Assembly (NCBI GenBank): GCA_040882565.1
Contig: JBBEAZ010000021.1
Coordinates: forward strand, 47,002 to 111,001
Source of the DNA: CF-162 sp040882565
GTDB taxonomy: Bacteria; Chloroflexota; Dehalococcoidia; SM23-28-2; RBG-16-64-32
Direction of reading: 5' to 3'
Length of the DNA stretch: 64,000 nt
This document shows positions 8,188 through 17,982 of this stretch, piece by piece. The stretch's first letter is position 1. The number at the start of each line of letters is the position of its first letter. Position numbers and translations under genes: made by a program. Under the pieces are notes generated by a model that had not been told where the DNA came from, made no database searches, and saw only the letters and a list, made by a program, of their open reading frames with translations.

Positions 8188-11004
8188 CTAGACGTCTTTT
8201 TCGCGCTCGCCCAGCGCCGCAGCCGCCGCCGCCAGCCGCGCCACCGGCACGCGCAAAGGCGAGCAGGACACATAGTCCAAACCCGCGCTCTCGCAGAACA
8301 CAATGCTCTGCGGGTCGCCGCCATGCTCACCGCACAGCCCCAGCTCCAGGCGCGGGTTCGCCGCGCGGCCCTCCTCAACGGCGATCCGGATCAACCGCCC
8401 TACACCCGCTTCATCGAGCGTCGCGAACGGGTTCTGCGGCAGCAGGCCACGCTCGAGGTAGAAGCGCAGGAACTTCTCCTCCGCATCGTCGCGGCTGAAG
8501 CCGAAGGTCATCTGCGTCAAGTCGTTTGAGCCGAAGGAGAAGAAGTCCGCGTGGTCGGCCAGCTCCCCGGCCAGCAGCGCCGCGCGCGGCAGCTCGATCA
8601 TCGTGCCGAAATGAATGCCCGGCTTGCCGAGCGTGTGTCCCATCGCCGTGGCCACTGTACGTAGCCGGGTCTGCAGCGCGACGAGCTCCGCTTTCCCCAT
8701 GATCAGCGGCATCATGATCTCCGGCCGCGGGTCCAGGCCTTCCGCCTTGAGACCATTCGTCGCCGCGAGGATCGCCCGCACTTGCATCTCGTAGATCGCC
8801 GGGTACGTGAGCCCCAGCCGCGACCCTCGGTGGCCCAGCATCGGGTTGCTCTCACGCAGCGAGCGGGCTTCCTCGAGCAGATGCTCCTTCTCGGCCAGCT
8901 CTTCCGCTGGAGCGCCCGAAGCACGGGCCGTCGCGAACTCGTCGATCAGTGATTCGAGTGGCGGCAGGAACTCGTGCAGCGGCGCGTCCAGCAGCCGGAT
9001 CACAACCGGCAGGCCGTCCATCGTCCGCAGGATCCCGCTGAAATCCGCCGTCTGGTACTCCTCGAGGTGGGCAAGTGCTTCGCGATAGGCCAGTGACTCC
9101 GCATCGCCCTCCAGAGCGTCTTGGGCCTCCCGAATATCCTTCTCGATCTCAGCGCTGACACCCCCGGCCTGCTGCAGCTCCACGCGCGCGTCTTCAATCT
9201 TCTGTTCCAGGCGCGCGACGTGCCCCGCGCTCATCAGCATGCGGCGCACTGAGGGCAGCCGCTCCGGCTGGAAGAACATGTGCTCAGTGCGGCAAAGGCC
9301 GATCCCGTGAGCGCCGAAGCCGCGCGCCTGCGCCGCATCGTTTGGCGTGTCGGCATTTGCGCGAATCGCGAGCCGGCGTATGCCATCCGCCCACTCCAGG
9401 AGACGGATCAGCGCATCGTTGCGGCTGATGTCGGGCGCGATCGTCTCGATTCGACCGGCAAACACCTCGCCCGTGAATCCGTCGATGCTGATGTCTTCGC
9501 CCTCGTGTATCGTCGTCCCGTTGACGGCCATCAGCTTCCGGCTCAGGTCCACGTACAGGTCAGAGCAGCCGACAACCGCCGGCTTGCCGAGCCCTCGCGT
9601 GACAACCGCCGCGTGGCTGGTGATGCCGCCACGGCTCGTCAGTACCGCCGCCGCCCGCAGCATGCCGGGCATGTCGTCAGGACTGGTCTCCGGACGGACG
9701 AGGATCACCTCGGCGCCGCGTTCCACCGCCGTCTCCGAATCGAAGACAGCCTGGCCGGTGGCCGCACCCGGCGACGCGTTCAGTCCGCGACCCAGCAAGC
9801 GCCCCTCCTCCACTGCCCGCTGCTTGGCCTCTTCATCGAACAGGGGCACCAGCAACTGCATGAGGTCCGAAGCAGGCACGCGCAAGATCGCTTCTTCCTT
9901 GCTGATCAGGCCTTCGTCGGTCATGTCCACGGCCGTCTTCACCGCCGCCATCGCTGTGCGTTTGGCAGAACGCGTCTGCAGAATGTATAGCTTGCCATGC
10001 TCGATCGTGAATTCGATGTCCTGGACGTCGCGGAAGTGGTTCTCCAGGTTCTGCCCGTGCCGCACCAGCTCTGTGTGCGCGGCGGGCATCTCCGTCGCCA
10101 GTTCCGATATCGGCCGCGGCGTCCGCACGCCGGAGACGACGTCTTCCCCCTGCGCGTTCGCCAGGAACTCGCCGTACAGTTCGCGGGTACCGCTGGCCGG
10201 ATTACGTGTGAAGCAAACGCCGGTGCCGCTGTCCCAGCCGCTGTTGCCGAATACCATCGCCATGATGCTGACCGCTGTGCCCAGGTCGTGCGAGATCCCC
10301 TGGTACTCGCGGTACGCCGTGGCGCGCGCGTTGTTCCAGCTGTCGAACACCGCCCGGATTGCCAGCTCGAGCTGCTCCCACGGGTCGTCCGGAAAAGCAT
10401 GGGGCCCCGATCGCGCGTAGCGCTCGAAACGCTCGACGACATCCTCGAGCGCGCGTTCGTCCAACTCCGCGTCCGAGGCGACGCCGGCCGACTCCTTGGC
10501 CGCTTTTAGGATCTCCTCGAACGGCTCTGTATCAAGGTAAAGCGCAACCTTGCCGAACAGCTGGAGGAATCGCCGGTACGAGTCGAGCGCAAAACGGCGG
10601 TCGCCCGTCGCCTCCGCGAAGCCGCGCACGGTATCGGCGGTCAGCCCAAGGTTAAGGATCGTGTCCATCATCCCCGGCATCGAGAACTTCGACCCGGAGC
10701 GCACCGAAACCAGCAGCGGCGCAGCAGGGTCGCCAAACCGGCGCCCGACCGCACCCTCCACCACTGCCATCTCGCTGCGAACGCTCTTCATCAGCCCATC
10801 TGGGAGCTCGCGGCCCAGCCGGTAATACTCGCGGCAGGTGTCCGTGCTGATCACAAACCCGGGCGGGACAGGCAGCCCCAGACCGACCATCTCGCAGAGA
10901 TTGGCACCCTTACCGCCGAGCAGGTCGCGCATCCCGGCGTTGCCTTCGCTAAAGCGGTATACGTATTTCGTAGCCGTCATCAAGTGGTCTTTGGCAGTAG
11001 CCAT
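8188..11004 (-). CDS. ppdK: Pyruvate, phosphate dikinase
   Basis: 938 residues. It interconverts pyruvate + ATP + Pi and phosphoenolpyruvate + AMP + PPi. Domains in order: N-terminal ATP-grasp (GGKGANLCEM, SVRSGSKFSMPGMMDT), the phospho-His swivel domain (GGITSHAAVV, His464) and the C-terminal PEP-binding barrel (GLCRTEHMFF; catalytic Cys891 in GLCGEHGG). Odd point: between MFFQPERLPSVRRML and ADFSGILRTM there is about 45 residues more than usual, heptad-like and rich in Glu, Lys and Arg (about 594-645). With PPi-type phosphofructokinase nearby, this suggests PPi-linked glycolysis. The start is ATG 11004 after AAGGG; ATG eight codons in is possible. Confidence 0.97.
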   Translation of the reverse strand: MATAKDHLMTATKYVYRFSEGNAGMRDLLGGKGANLCEMVGLGLPVPPGFVISTDTCREYYRLGRELPDGLMKSVRSEMAVVEGAVGRRFGDPAAPLLVSVRSGSKFSMPGMMDTILNLGLTADTVRGFAEATGDRRFALDSYRRFLQLFGKVALYLDTEPFEEILKAAKESAGVASDAELDERALEDVVERFERYARSGPHAFPDDPWEQLELAIRAVFDSWNNARATAYREYQGISHDLGTAVSIMAMVFGNSGWDSGTGVCFTRNPASGTRELYGEFLANAQGEDVVSGVRTPRPISELATEMPAAHTELVRHGQNLENHFRDVQDIEFTIEHGKLYILQTRSAKRTAMAAVKTAVDMTDEGLISKEEAILRVPASDLMQLLVPLFDEEAKQRAVEEGRLLGRGLNASPGAATGQAVFDSETAVERGAEVILVRPETSPDDMPGMLRAAAVLTSRGGITSHAAVVTRGLGKPAVVGCSDLYVDLSRKLMAVNGTTIHEGEDISIDGFTGEVFAGRIETIAPDISRNDALIRLLEWADGIRRLAIRANADTPNDAAQARGFGAHGIGLCRTEHMFFQPERLPSVRRMLMSAGHVARLEQKIEDARVELQQAGGVSAEIEKDIREAQDALEGDAESLAYREALAHLEEYQTADFSGILRTMDGLPVVIRLLDAPLHEFLPPLESLIDEFATARASGAPAEELAEKEHLLEEARSLRESNPMLGHRGSRLGLTYPAIYEMQVRAILAATNGLKAEGLDPRPEIMMPLIMGKAELVALQTRLRTVATAMGHTLGKPGIHFGTMIELPRAALLAGELADHADFFSFGSNDLTQMTFGFSRDDAEEKFLRFYLERGLLPQNPFATLDEAGVGRLIRIAVEEGRAANPRLELGLCGEHGGDPQSIVFCESAGLDYVSCSPLRVPVARLAAAAAALGEREKDV

Positions 11005-11189
11005 CGGGCCCTTATTGTAACCCTCTGTATCCGCTCAAGCGCTAGCCAATCGAGGTATAGATTCTGTGGGTACCCGATGGTCTCATACGCGTTTCGCCAA
11101 CATTGCGACCGGATTCTATCACCTGCCGCCGGTGTGGCGCCCTACCTCGCCCCCACGGACTCACGTTATGTCTTGACACACGTCCAGAA

Positions 11190-11527
11190 TTGCAATACTG
11201 TTGGCAAATCCTTCACCGCCCCTTAACCGGGCATATAGTCGATTGGCCATCGCCCTTTGGGCGGCGACGGAACCATATACAAAACCCCTGAGCATGCTAG
11301 GCTTGCCGCAGTTACGCGGCAGAAGGGTGAGTCGACCATGTACAGGTCATTCGCACTAACCAGAGGTACCCTCATGGGAGGGCTGACAATCGCTCGTTAA
11401 TTGCATTAGTGTGGGCAAATCTTAACCGTCCCTTTACGCTCGCGCTTCAGACCTGCAGCGAACCATGCGGACTAGAGCGCCTGACTAAGCCAACAGGCCG
11501 AAGGCGCGCCATAGAAGGTGAGTTGAC
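11190..11527 (+). other. Duplicated leader upstream of the surface-protein gene
   Basis: Two diverged direct copies of about 200 bp. The first (about 11190-11397) has gcaaatccttcaccgcccc, then cgcggcagaagggtgagtcgacc and an ATG at 11338 that opens MYRSFALTRGTLMGGL and stops after 20 codons. The second (about 11399-11577) has gcaaatcttaaccgtccc, then catagaaggtgagttgac and ATG 11528 of the gene that follows. The upstream copy looks like a relic of a tandem paralogue reduced to its leader and signal-peptide start. The rest of the gene-free stretch 11005-11527 shows nothing I recognise. Confidence 0.55.
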
Positions 11528-14500
11528 ATGCTCAAGTCAATAGGATCAGCCACAGGCACTATCGTCGCAGGGGGTGGCGTTACTTGCCCTTGCGCTCCTG
11601 GGTACATCGTCGTTCGGCGGCGGCGCCGATCCGGCGCTCGCGCATCTGGAAACGGACTGCGACGTCGGCAATGCCGCATGGAACGCCGCTGTCTCTTATG
11701 ACGGCGTCAACGATGAGTGCGACCTCAACGTCGCGGTCGCGCAGACCGGCGTGTTGAATCTCCTCCATACCCTGCATATAGGAGGCTCTGGACGCATCGA
11801 TGCCACCGCCGGAGGCATTACCATCAACATCAGCGACCACGATGGACCCGGGGGCGGCAGCCTGATCATGGATCCTGCAGTCGGCGCGACCGGCAGCCAG
11901 ATCGAGGCCAACGATACCTCCACCGCCAACAGCGCTTCACCCATCACAATCAATGTCACCGGTGACATTCTGATGGGGCAAGGCAGCGACATCCTCGCCA
12001 ACGACACCTCGGGCAATGGCAATGCTGCTGCCGTCACCATCAGCGCGGACGGCGACATGGAGATGGCCTGCGGTAGCACCATCCTCGCCCAGAACACTAA
12101 CGGCGCCGGCAACGGTGCCAACATCGCGATCACAGTCGGCGGCGACATGACGCTGAAGGGGCCTTGTGGCACAACTTCCGGCGCCGTCATCTCCAGTAGC
12201 CGGACAGTGGGGACCGGTACCGGCGCCGCCGGTAACATCACGATCAGAGTCGGAGGGCCGCGTGGCGGCGACCCCGACTTCGAATGCCTCAGCGCCACCG
12301 GCGACTTCCTGATGGAGTCCGGCGCCGCGTCGCCAACCGACCTCCGGCCTAAGGTCCAAGCCAACGCGGCGAACGGCCCCGCCGGCATCATCGTAATCAA
12401 CGCCTGCCATAACATGGACATAGACGGCTTGGTGGAGTCCGCGAGTGGCTCTACCGGCACCGGTAGCCCCCTCCGCGCCGGTGGCCCGATCGACCTCATC
12501 ACGGGCTGCACGCTCACCATCAGCGATACGGGAAAGGTCAGCAGCCGCTCCTTTGACCCGCGCGGCGATCGCGTACACCTGGAGGGCTGCGACGTCTTCA
12601 TTTACGGCATCGTCGAATCCGTCGCCAGAGCTCACGACCAGCCGAACCTCGCCAACGGCTGCAAGGGCCCGGACCGACCCGACAAGCCGAATGGCGTGCC
12701 CCTCCCGAACTACCCGTATACCAACTATTCGAGCAACTGCGTCGAGGTCTGGGGCAAGTCAATCACCATCGACGCCAGTGGCGCGCACAACGGGCAGGTC
12801 AGCGCCGACAGCGGTGGTGGTGGCAACACCGGCACCGGCTGGATTGAGCTTGATGCCCGAGAAAACATTACTCTCATTGGCTGCTCGACGACTGTGGCCG
12901 GCGATTGCTCGCCCGACTACTATCTGGTTCACGCGAACGGACTCGGCGGGTCCGGGAACGCCCCGGGTGAGGGGTCGCTCGGTGGCGAAGAGGGCGGCCT
13001 CATAAACGTGACCTCGACCGAAGGCGGGCTGGCCTCAAGCGGGCTTGTCTTCGCGGCCTTCGCTGGCAACCAGGGTTCGAACAGTGACGGCGGAGCGCTC
13101 ATCATCGAAACCAACACTGGCACGGCTCTCGGTAGCTCAATCAACGACGTCGGAGGGGCAGACCTGCGCGGCATCATCTCAGCGCGGTCGTACAACGGCA
13201 CAGTCACCGGAGCCGCTCCGGGACTCCTCGACACCTGCGGGAGCGCATTGGGAGCCACCGACGGCGACAACACATGTGTCCCCGCCGTGCCTGTCAGTCC
13301 TCGCCTCGTAACCCTGCAGGGCTGCGGACCCGACAACCTGGACGGTCCTCCAAATGACGGCGTCGCCTACACCGGCACCACCGACCCGACGCCCTTCACA
13401 CAACCCAATGACCTGTGCGGCAGCGCGCCCGTCGTCCAGCTACGTGACACTCAGCGATTGCCAGGGGTGCGGCGTCACTCAGGGGCCGGCCAGCAAGAGC
13501 GGGGTCAAGTTTGAGGACCTGAACGGAAACGGTATTAAAGAGGGCGGCGAGCCGCTCCTGCCCGACTGGACGATCAACCTCTACGAAGACAACCAGCCCC
13601 AGAACGGCGATCTCGATGCGGCGGAGTTCGCGGGCGGCGCGGATCAGACGGACACGACCGACGCCGTTGGCTTCTATGAATTCCCGTCGTTGCCGCCCGG
13701 AAGCTACATCGTCTGCGAGGAGCTTAAAACGGGATGGGTGCAGACGTTCCCGAGCGGCGCGCCTGCCGAATGCGATGGGCATGCCGGTCTGGCACCCGAG
13801 GGTTACGCTATAACGCTGGTCGCCGACGAACATGACACCGGCAACGACTTCGGCAACTTTGAGTTGGGTACCAAGAGTGGCATCAAGTACGAAGACGTAG
13901 ACGGTGACGGCGACCTGGCCGACGGCGTCCCCCTGCCCGACTGGACCATCAACCTCTACAACGACGATGGCACGACCGCTGGCTCTTTCGACGCCGGCGA
14001 TACGCTGAACACGAGCGACACCACCGACGCCACCGGCAAGTATGAGTTCACGGGCCTGGGCGCCGGCGTCTACCACGTCGTGGAGGTCTGCGAGGCAGGC
14101 TGGATCCAGACCGTGCCCACTCCAACCTCGGCCACGGAGGCGGATTGTGGAACGGGTATCTACACGATAACCGTGACGTCTGGCTTCGCTGAGGACAACA
14201 ACGACTTTGAAACCACAAGCCCAGGGGCACGTCAACTGTTGAGACCACTCTGCACCTCGAGCCCGGCCACACCGTGGTTGTTGTGGGCTCCTCGGTGGCG
14301 CTCAACAGTGTGCTGCACGACCTGGCCACAGTCTCAGTGAGCGGTGCCACACCGCCCACGGGCGATGTCAGCTTTGCGTTCTACAGTAACGGCGAGTGCG
14401 TGGATGATCCGGTATTCACTGACCTGGTTGCTCTCGATGGCGCGAATCCCGGCGAAGCTCATCCGTCACAGTCAACCGATCCTCTTACACCCGGCGCCTG

Positions 14501-14993
14501 GGCGTTCCAGGCCACATGGTCGGGCGACGAAAACTACAGTGGCGACGTCAGCGAGTGCGAGTGGTTCACGGTCGGAGAGGGCGGTCAGGGCTGCACGCCC
14601 GGCTTCTGGCAGGGCGGCAACGGCAGCAAGCTCTGGAACACATCGCCTGACGCTCAATGGACTGCGGCAACGAATGGCTTGGCGAATCCGCCGTTCATCC
14701 ACACAACATTGTTCAACAGCTTCTTCAGCGCCCATGCCGACCTCAATGGGCTGACGATGTTGGACCTCGTTGGCACCGGCGGCGGTCCCAACCCCGTGCG
14801 CAAGGCAGCGCGGTCTCTCGTGGCCGCCTACCTGAACGCATCAATCGGGCTAGATTACCCCTACACCACGGCGCAACTGAGCGCGATGTGGAACGACGCA
14901 AACGACGGTGACGATAGCGATGGCGAGTTCCTCGCTCTCCACACGCAGCTGGACGCTGCCAACAACCTGCATAACAACGATGTCTGTGGCTAG
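11528..14993 (+). pseudogene. Large secreted surface protein, broken by three frameshifts
   Basis: One gene of about 1,150 codons in four pieces. ATG 11528 opens MLKSIGSATGTIVAG; the frame breaks in a five-G run (11570-11574), after which VALLALALLGTSSF completes the signal peptide. 11574 to about 13430 is a Gly/Asn/Thr-rich repetitive region (SADGDMEMACGSTILAQN type), probably a beta-helix. The next frame (to about 14220) holds two SdrD-B-like units (SGVKFEDLNGNGIKEG, SGIKYEDVDGDGDLAD). The last frame (to 14993), entered at a GGGG run, has a beta-sandwich and CTPGFWQGG. Each downstream piece continues the expected domain without loss. It is either a true pseudogene or gene, or consensus errors in homopolymers. 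It is followed by a terminator at 15015. Confidence 0.75.
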
Positions 14994-15014
14994 GGAGGAA
15001 TAGACGGAACAGTA

Positions 15015-15053
15015 GCCACAAAGGGCGGGCTCCAGTAGGCCGCCCTTTGTGGC
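15015..15053 (+). terminator. Strong hairpin after the surface-protein gene
   Basis: A perfect 14-bp stem (gccacaaagggcgg / ccgccctttgtggc) with an 11-base loop, 22 bp past the stop at 14993. No long T-run follows, so it may be an atypical intrinsic terminator or an mRNA-stabilising hairpin. Confidence 0.7.
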
Positions 15054-15253
15054 TGCGGTGTGAATTTACCCGCTGACTGTGCAGGGAGTCATAGCCGAGG
15101 TGACTGTTTCCCTTCCGTGGCCCATCCCTCGGAGGCTTCGTGGCGGCCGGCAATCAGACGATCAATCCGGGGATACATGACAGCATCACCACCACCACCA
15201 AACACTCAAATTGAATCCCGGCACGTATCTTCCACCGGATGAGTGAGGACCCG

Positions 15254-15646
15254 CTAAGACCAGAACGCATCCACCGCGTAGCGGTCCTCCACCAGGAACC
15301 AGAACTCCGCGATCCGCCCCTCCGCGATGCGGAACGTCCATGCCTGCAGCGAGCCGTCGAGCTTCTTGCCCTCGCGCTCCGCGTACACCCGCACCAGCGC
15401 GATCGCGTGCGAATCAGTGGCCATGATGTCGAGGACCTGCGGCCGCACCGTGCCGCCGGACAACTCGCGCGGGCGAGCCAGAAACCCGAGCACCTCGTCG
15501 CGCCCGCGATAGTCCGCCGACAGCGGGCTGCGGCCCGGAACGTGCCAGACCACATCTTCGGCCAGCAGGTCGCGGATCGCCCCCTCGTCGCCCTTCGCCT
15601 GGGCGACCAACCAATCACGGACGAGCTGCTCGTTAGGGTGCGTCAC
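15254..15646 (-). CDS. SnoaL-like / NTF2-fold protein
   Basis: 130 residues with the SnoaL pattern: MTHPNEQLVRDWLVAQAKGD, LLAEDVVWHVPG, YRGRDEVLGFL and a C-terminal half ending FWFLVEDRYAVDAFW. This fold acts as a ketosteroid isomerase, polyketide cyclase or small ligand binder; the function here cannot be assigned. The start GTG 15646 lies inside the last codons of an upstream gene remnant whose stop is at 15633-15635. Confidence 0.8.
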   Translation of the reverse strand: MTHPNEQLVRDWLVAQAKGDEGAIRDLLAEDVVWHVPGRSPLSADYRGRDEVLGFLARPRELSGGTVRPQVLDIMATDSHAIALVRVYAEREGKKLDGSLQAWTFRIAEGRIAEFWFLVEDRYAVDAFWS

Positions 15647-15742
15647 CTGCTCCCGGCTTCTTCGGCAGACCGATCTGCTGCGCCACCATCGCGTCCTTCA
15701 GCCGGTCGAAGCGCCGGTGACGACAACGGCGCCTGGTTCTAT
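15633..15742 (-). pseudogene. Short-chain dehydrogenase remnant with an internal deletion
   Basis: Reading leftward from ATA 15740-15742: IEPGAVVVTGASTG and then a stop. This is the TGxxxG cofactor-binding opening of a short-chain dehydrogenase, with ATA where ATG would be. In another frame the same stretch continues RFDRLKDAMVAQQIGLPKKPG to a stop at 15633, which could be the C-terminus of the same gene. Nearly all the middle is missing. This is inference from a short match. Confidence 0.4.
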
Positions 15743-15793
15743 GCCGAAGGAACCACCCGGCCATGAGATCCGCCAGGCCCTGTGGAGCCCGTT

Positions 15794-16690
15794 CTAGTAG
15801 CCGTAGGCTTTACCAAACGGACCCGGTACCATGCTGCCCGTGTTGCACGTGCTCGGTCCGTCCGACCAGTACCGTTGGGTAACATTCCATGTGACTAAAT
15901 CGGAATTCTGTATGGACTCGTTGTTGTCCCAATTGGTAGAGGGGTATGGGGGGTACTCGTTCGCTATGTAGTCATCCTCTCCGGCGTGATATCGGAGCGC
16001 GGCGAGGCTAGCGGGTGAGTCATAGGTTCCTATCCTGAATCCCCGCGAACCATCTCGTAGACGCCACTCATATTGCTCCGGGTCGTTGGCATCATCATCC
16101 CAGAACGTGTGCTCGACCGTCTTTTGGACCCAAGTGCCACCCTCCCAGCGGTCGAAATTGTCGCTGCTGGAGCCAGCAATATCGTAGTCCATGCGTAGGC
16201 GGAAGTGATACGTGTGGTCAACCATCTTCCCGGGCCCCTGAATCCAGAGAGTCGGCACGAACCGGCCATCAGAATAGAAGTCCCACCGTTGGGTGTACTT
16301 GTAGCTAGTGCAAGCCGGCCAAATAACGTCAGTATATACGGCCTCGATGCGAAATCCATTCGTAAGGTCAACCCTGTAAGGCCCGGCCGACAAAAGGCCT
16401 GAGAAAAGCTCATCGAACCCTTCGCCTCCGTCGTTGTATTCGACAGGGATGTAAGGGATCGTCGCTTGATACAGAAGTTGCGTACTCTTGTAGTAGGCGC
16501 TGGAAATCGACACCCCGTCGTCAGCGGTCACCGAATAGTTTAGCGACCAGTTGTCCTCGGTTATGGAAGTCTGAGAAGGCGCGGCAGGCGCTGGGCCCGC
16601 TTCTTGAAGGATGAGCGGCGCCAGTGCGAATGCGACCAAGAGTGCGATCTTCTTGGGAAACGCTGCGCCAGTTCGAGGAACCATCAGCAT
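15794..16690 (-). CDS. Secreted protein resembling the copper amine oxidase beta-sandwich
   Basis: 298 residues. The signal peptide (KKIALLVAFALAPLIL, cleavage near APAAPS) is followed by YYKSTQLLYQATIPYIPVEY, which recalls the opening of the copper amine oxidase catalytic domain (.GRP.LY..SL.EM.VPY). YKYTQRWDFYSDG and HTYHFRLRMDYDIAG also recall that fold. I do not see the Asn-Tyr-Asp/Glu topaquinone site, so amine oxidase activity is doubtful. Its start overlaps the stop of the 16684-17388 gene by 7 bp, and a cupredoxin lies further upstream. The family assignment is a weak, motif-level inference. Confidence 0.55.
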   Translation of the reverse strand: MLMVPRTGAAFPKKIALLVAFALAPLILQEAGPAPAAPSQTSITEDNWSLNYSVTADDGVSISSAYYKSTQLLYQATIPYIPVEYNDGGEGFDELFSGLLSAGPYRVDLTNGFRIEAVYTDVIWPACTSYKYTQRWDFYSDGRFVPTLWIQGPGKMVDHTYHFRLRMDYDIAGSSSDNFDRWEGGTWVQKTVEHTFWDDDANDPEQYEWRLRDGSRGFRIGTYDSPASLAALRYHAGEDDYIANEYPPYPSTNWDNNESIQNSDLVTWNVTQRYWSDGPSTCNTGSMVPGPFGKAYGY

Positions 16691-17388
16691 TCGTAACAGA
16701 CTGCGCGTGTCGTTAGATCAACCACAAACTCCGCGCCCACGTTGGCACCGTCAAGGTTCCACCGGACACCGACATATCGATGACCATCCCCGGCACGCGC
16801 TCCACGCGGCCCGAAAGCCCGACCCGCGACGAACCGCTCATCATCGTAAGAATCCAGGACCTCGCGAACGCGAGGATCCGACTCCGCGATAGCGCGCGCG
16901 TCCGAGATCTCTCCCTCGCTTGGGCTGCAACCGCCCTCTACCACGTCGTCGACCGATCTCGACAGCACGTTGATAAACACGTGCAGACAAACGCCAACAT
17001 CATAGTCGAAGATGCCCAGCCGCGAGCAGCTTCCTTCTTTTGGACCGCACTTCTCAGCCTCAACAATTTGGTACCGATGGTTCGCCAGCTTATCTATGAG
17101 ATCTTCGTCGTCGAGCGCTATCGCGGCAGCCGTCTCGATCTCAGCAGGCGACAGAAGCGTCGTCGTGATCGGGAGTGCTTCCGGCGTACCTATCGGGATT
17201 TCTTGATCGGCTCGGAGCCCCTGCAAGTAGTGATCGGCGTCGGGAGCACCCGGCTCTGGCAGAGATCGAATCGGAGGAACCGGTTCGTCTGCGCCAGAGT
17301 GAGAACCCGCTTGGAGCCAAACCGCAGCGATCGCGATCGTAGCAGCACCAAGAAAGAGGACGCTCCAACCTAGCGATCGTGCATTCAC
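16684..17388 (-). CDS. Membrane-anchored or secreted protein of unknown function
   Basis: 234 residues. One N-terminal hydrophobic segment (SVLFLGAATIAIAAVWL) serves as anchor or signal. The remainder is acidic, with an alpha/beta look and several Cys (EKCGPKEGSCSRLG, VGVCLHVF, EGGCSPSEG, and a C-terminal CYEC). It ends VDLTTRAVCYEC, one short step from the next gene, which it overlaps by 7 bp. It sits between a cupredoxin lipoprotein and a copper-amine-oxidase-like secreted protein, so a role in metal or redox chemistry outside the membrane is possible. I do not recognise the family. Confidence 0.6.
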   Translation of the reverse strand: MNARSLGWSVLFLGAATIAIAAVWLQAGSHSGADEPVPPIRSLPEPGAPDADHYLQGLRADQEIPIGTPEALPITTTLLSPAEIETAAAIALDDEDLIDKLANHRYQIVEAEKCGPKEGSCSRLGIFDYDVGVCLHVFINVLSRSVDDVVEGGCSPSEGEISDARAIAESDPRVREVLDSYDDERFVAGRAFGPRGARAGDGHRYVGVRWNLDGANVGAEFVVDLTTRAVCYEC

Positions 17389-17450
17389 GGCGCCAGCCTA
17401 ATGCCGATGCAGCAGGGTGTCAATAGACATCCAAGCTCTCGTTGAATTGA

Positions 17451-17894
17451 TCACGTTGCTGTTAGGCGTCCGAACATCGATGGATGGATGTCACACTGAA
17501 AGCGATACTCGCCGGGATCGAGATTGAGGGTGACAAAACGGACACAGTCTGCGCGACAGTATGTGATACTGACGATGGCGTCGTCTACCTCGCTCTTGTA
17601 AACACTGAAATTATGCTCGATCCCGAGATCTTGATTGACGAACCTCAATGTGATTTCCTGGCCGGCCGGTATTACTATCTCATTCTTATCAAACATGATG
17701 GACGGGATCGCCTTCAACTCCGTGTAGAATTTCGGCTGATCCGTCGCCGCCGGGGAAGCAGACGCGGTGTTTGTCACGCTTGCTTTGTGCGCCGGTGAAC
17801 AGGCGGCGATTAGTGATATAAGTCCAGCTGCCGCCAACGGGGTGGCCCACCGGACTATGTGGCCAGCATCGTCGCGGTTACGCCTGGGTGCCAA
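17451..17894 (-). CDS. Cupredoxin-like lipoprotein
   Basis: 147 residues. A lipoprotein signal with lipobox LIAAC is followed by a Ser/Ala/Thr linker and a cupredoxin fold. FDKNEIVIPAGQEITLRFVNQD and GIEHNFSVY supply a His ligand; the C-terminal CDIHPSMFG supplies Cys, His and Met in the C-x2-H-x2-M spacing of a type 1 copper site. It would carry single electrons or bind copper outside the membrane. It heads a minus-strand group with two more exported proteins (gap 62 bp, then a 7-bp overlap). Confidence 0.82.
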   Translation of the reverse strand: MAPRRNRDDAGHIVRWATPLAAAGLISLIAACSPAHKASVTNTASASPAATDQPKFYTELKAIPSIMFDKNEIVIPAGQEITLRFVNQDLGIEHNFSVYKSEVDDAIVSITYCRADCVRFVTLNLDPGEYRFQCDIHPSMFGRLTAT

Positions 17895-17982
17895 CTACCC
17901 CTGCCAGACTGGCTACTACAGCACCTCGTTCTGTGACAGGTTTGTCTACCATAGGATCCTCCGTACGACCCACAGCACTCGC

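Noticed and set aside
11190..11527. Cyclic-di-GMP riboswitch in the duplicated leader
   Set aside because: There are ggcaaa-like and ccgaagg-like bits, but not in the spacing of the GEMM-I core.
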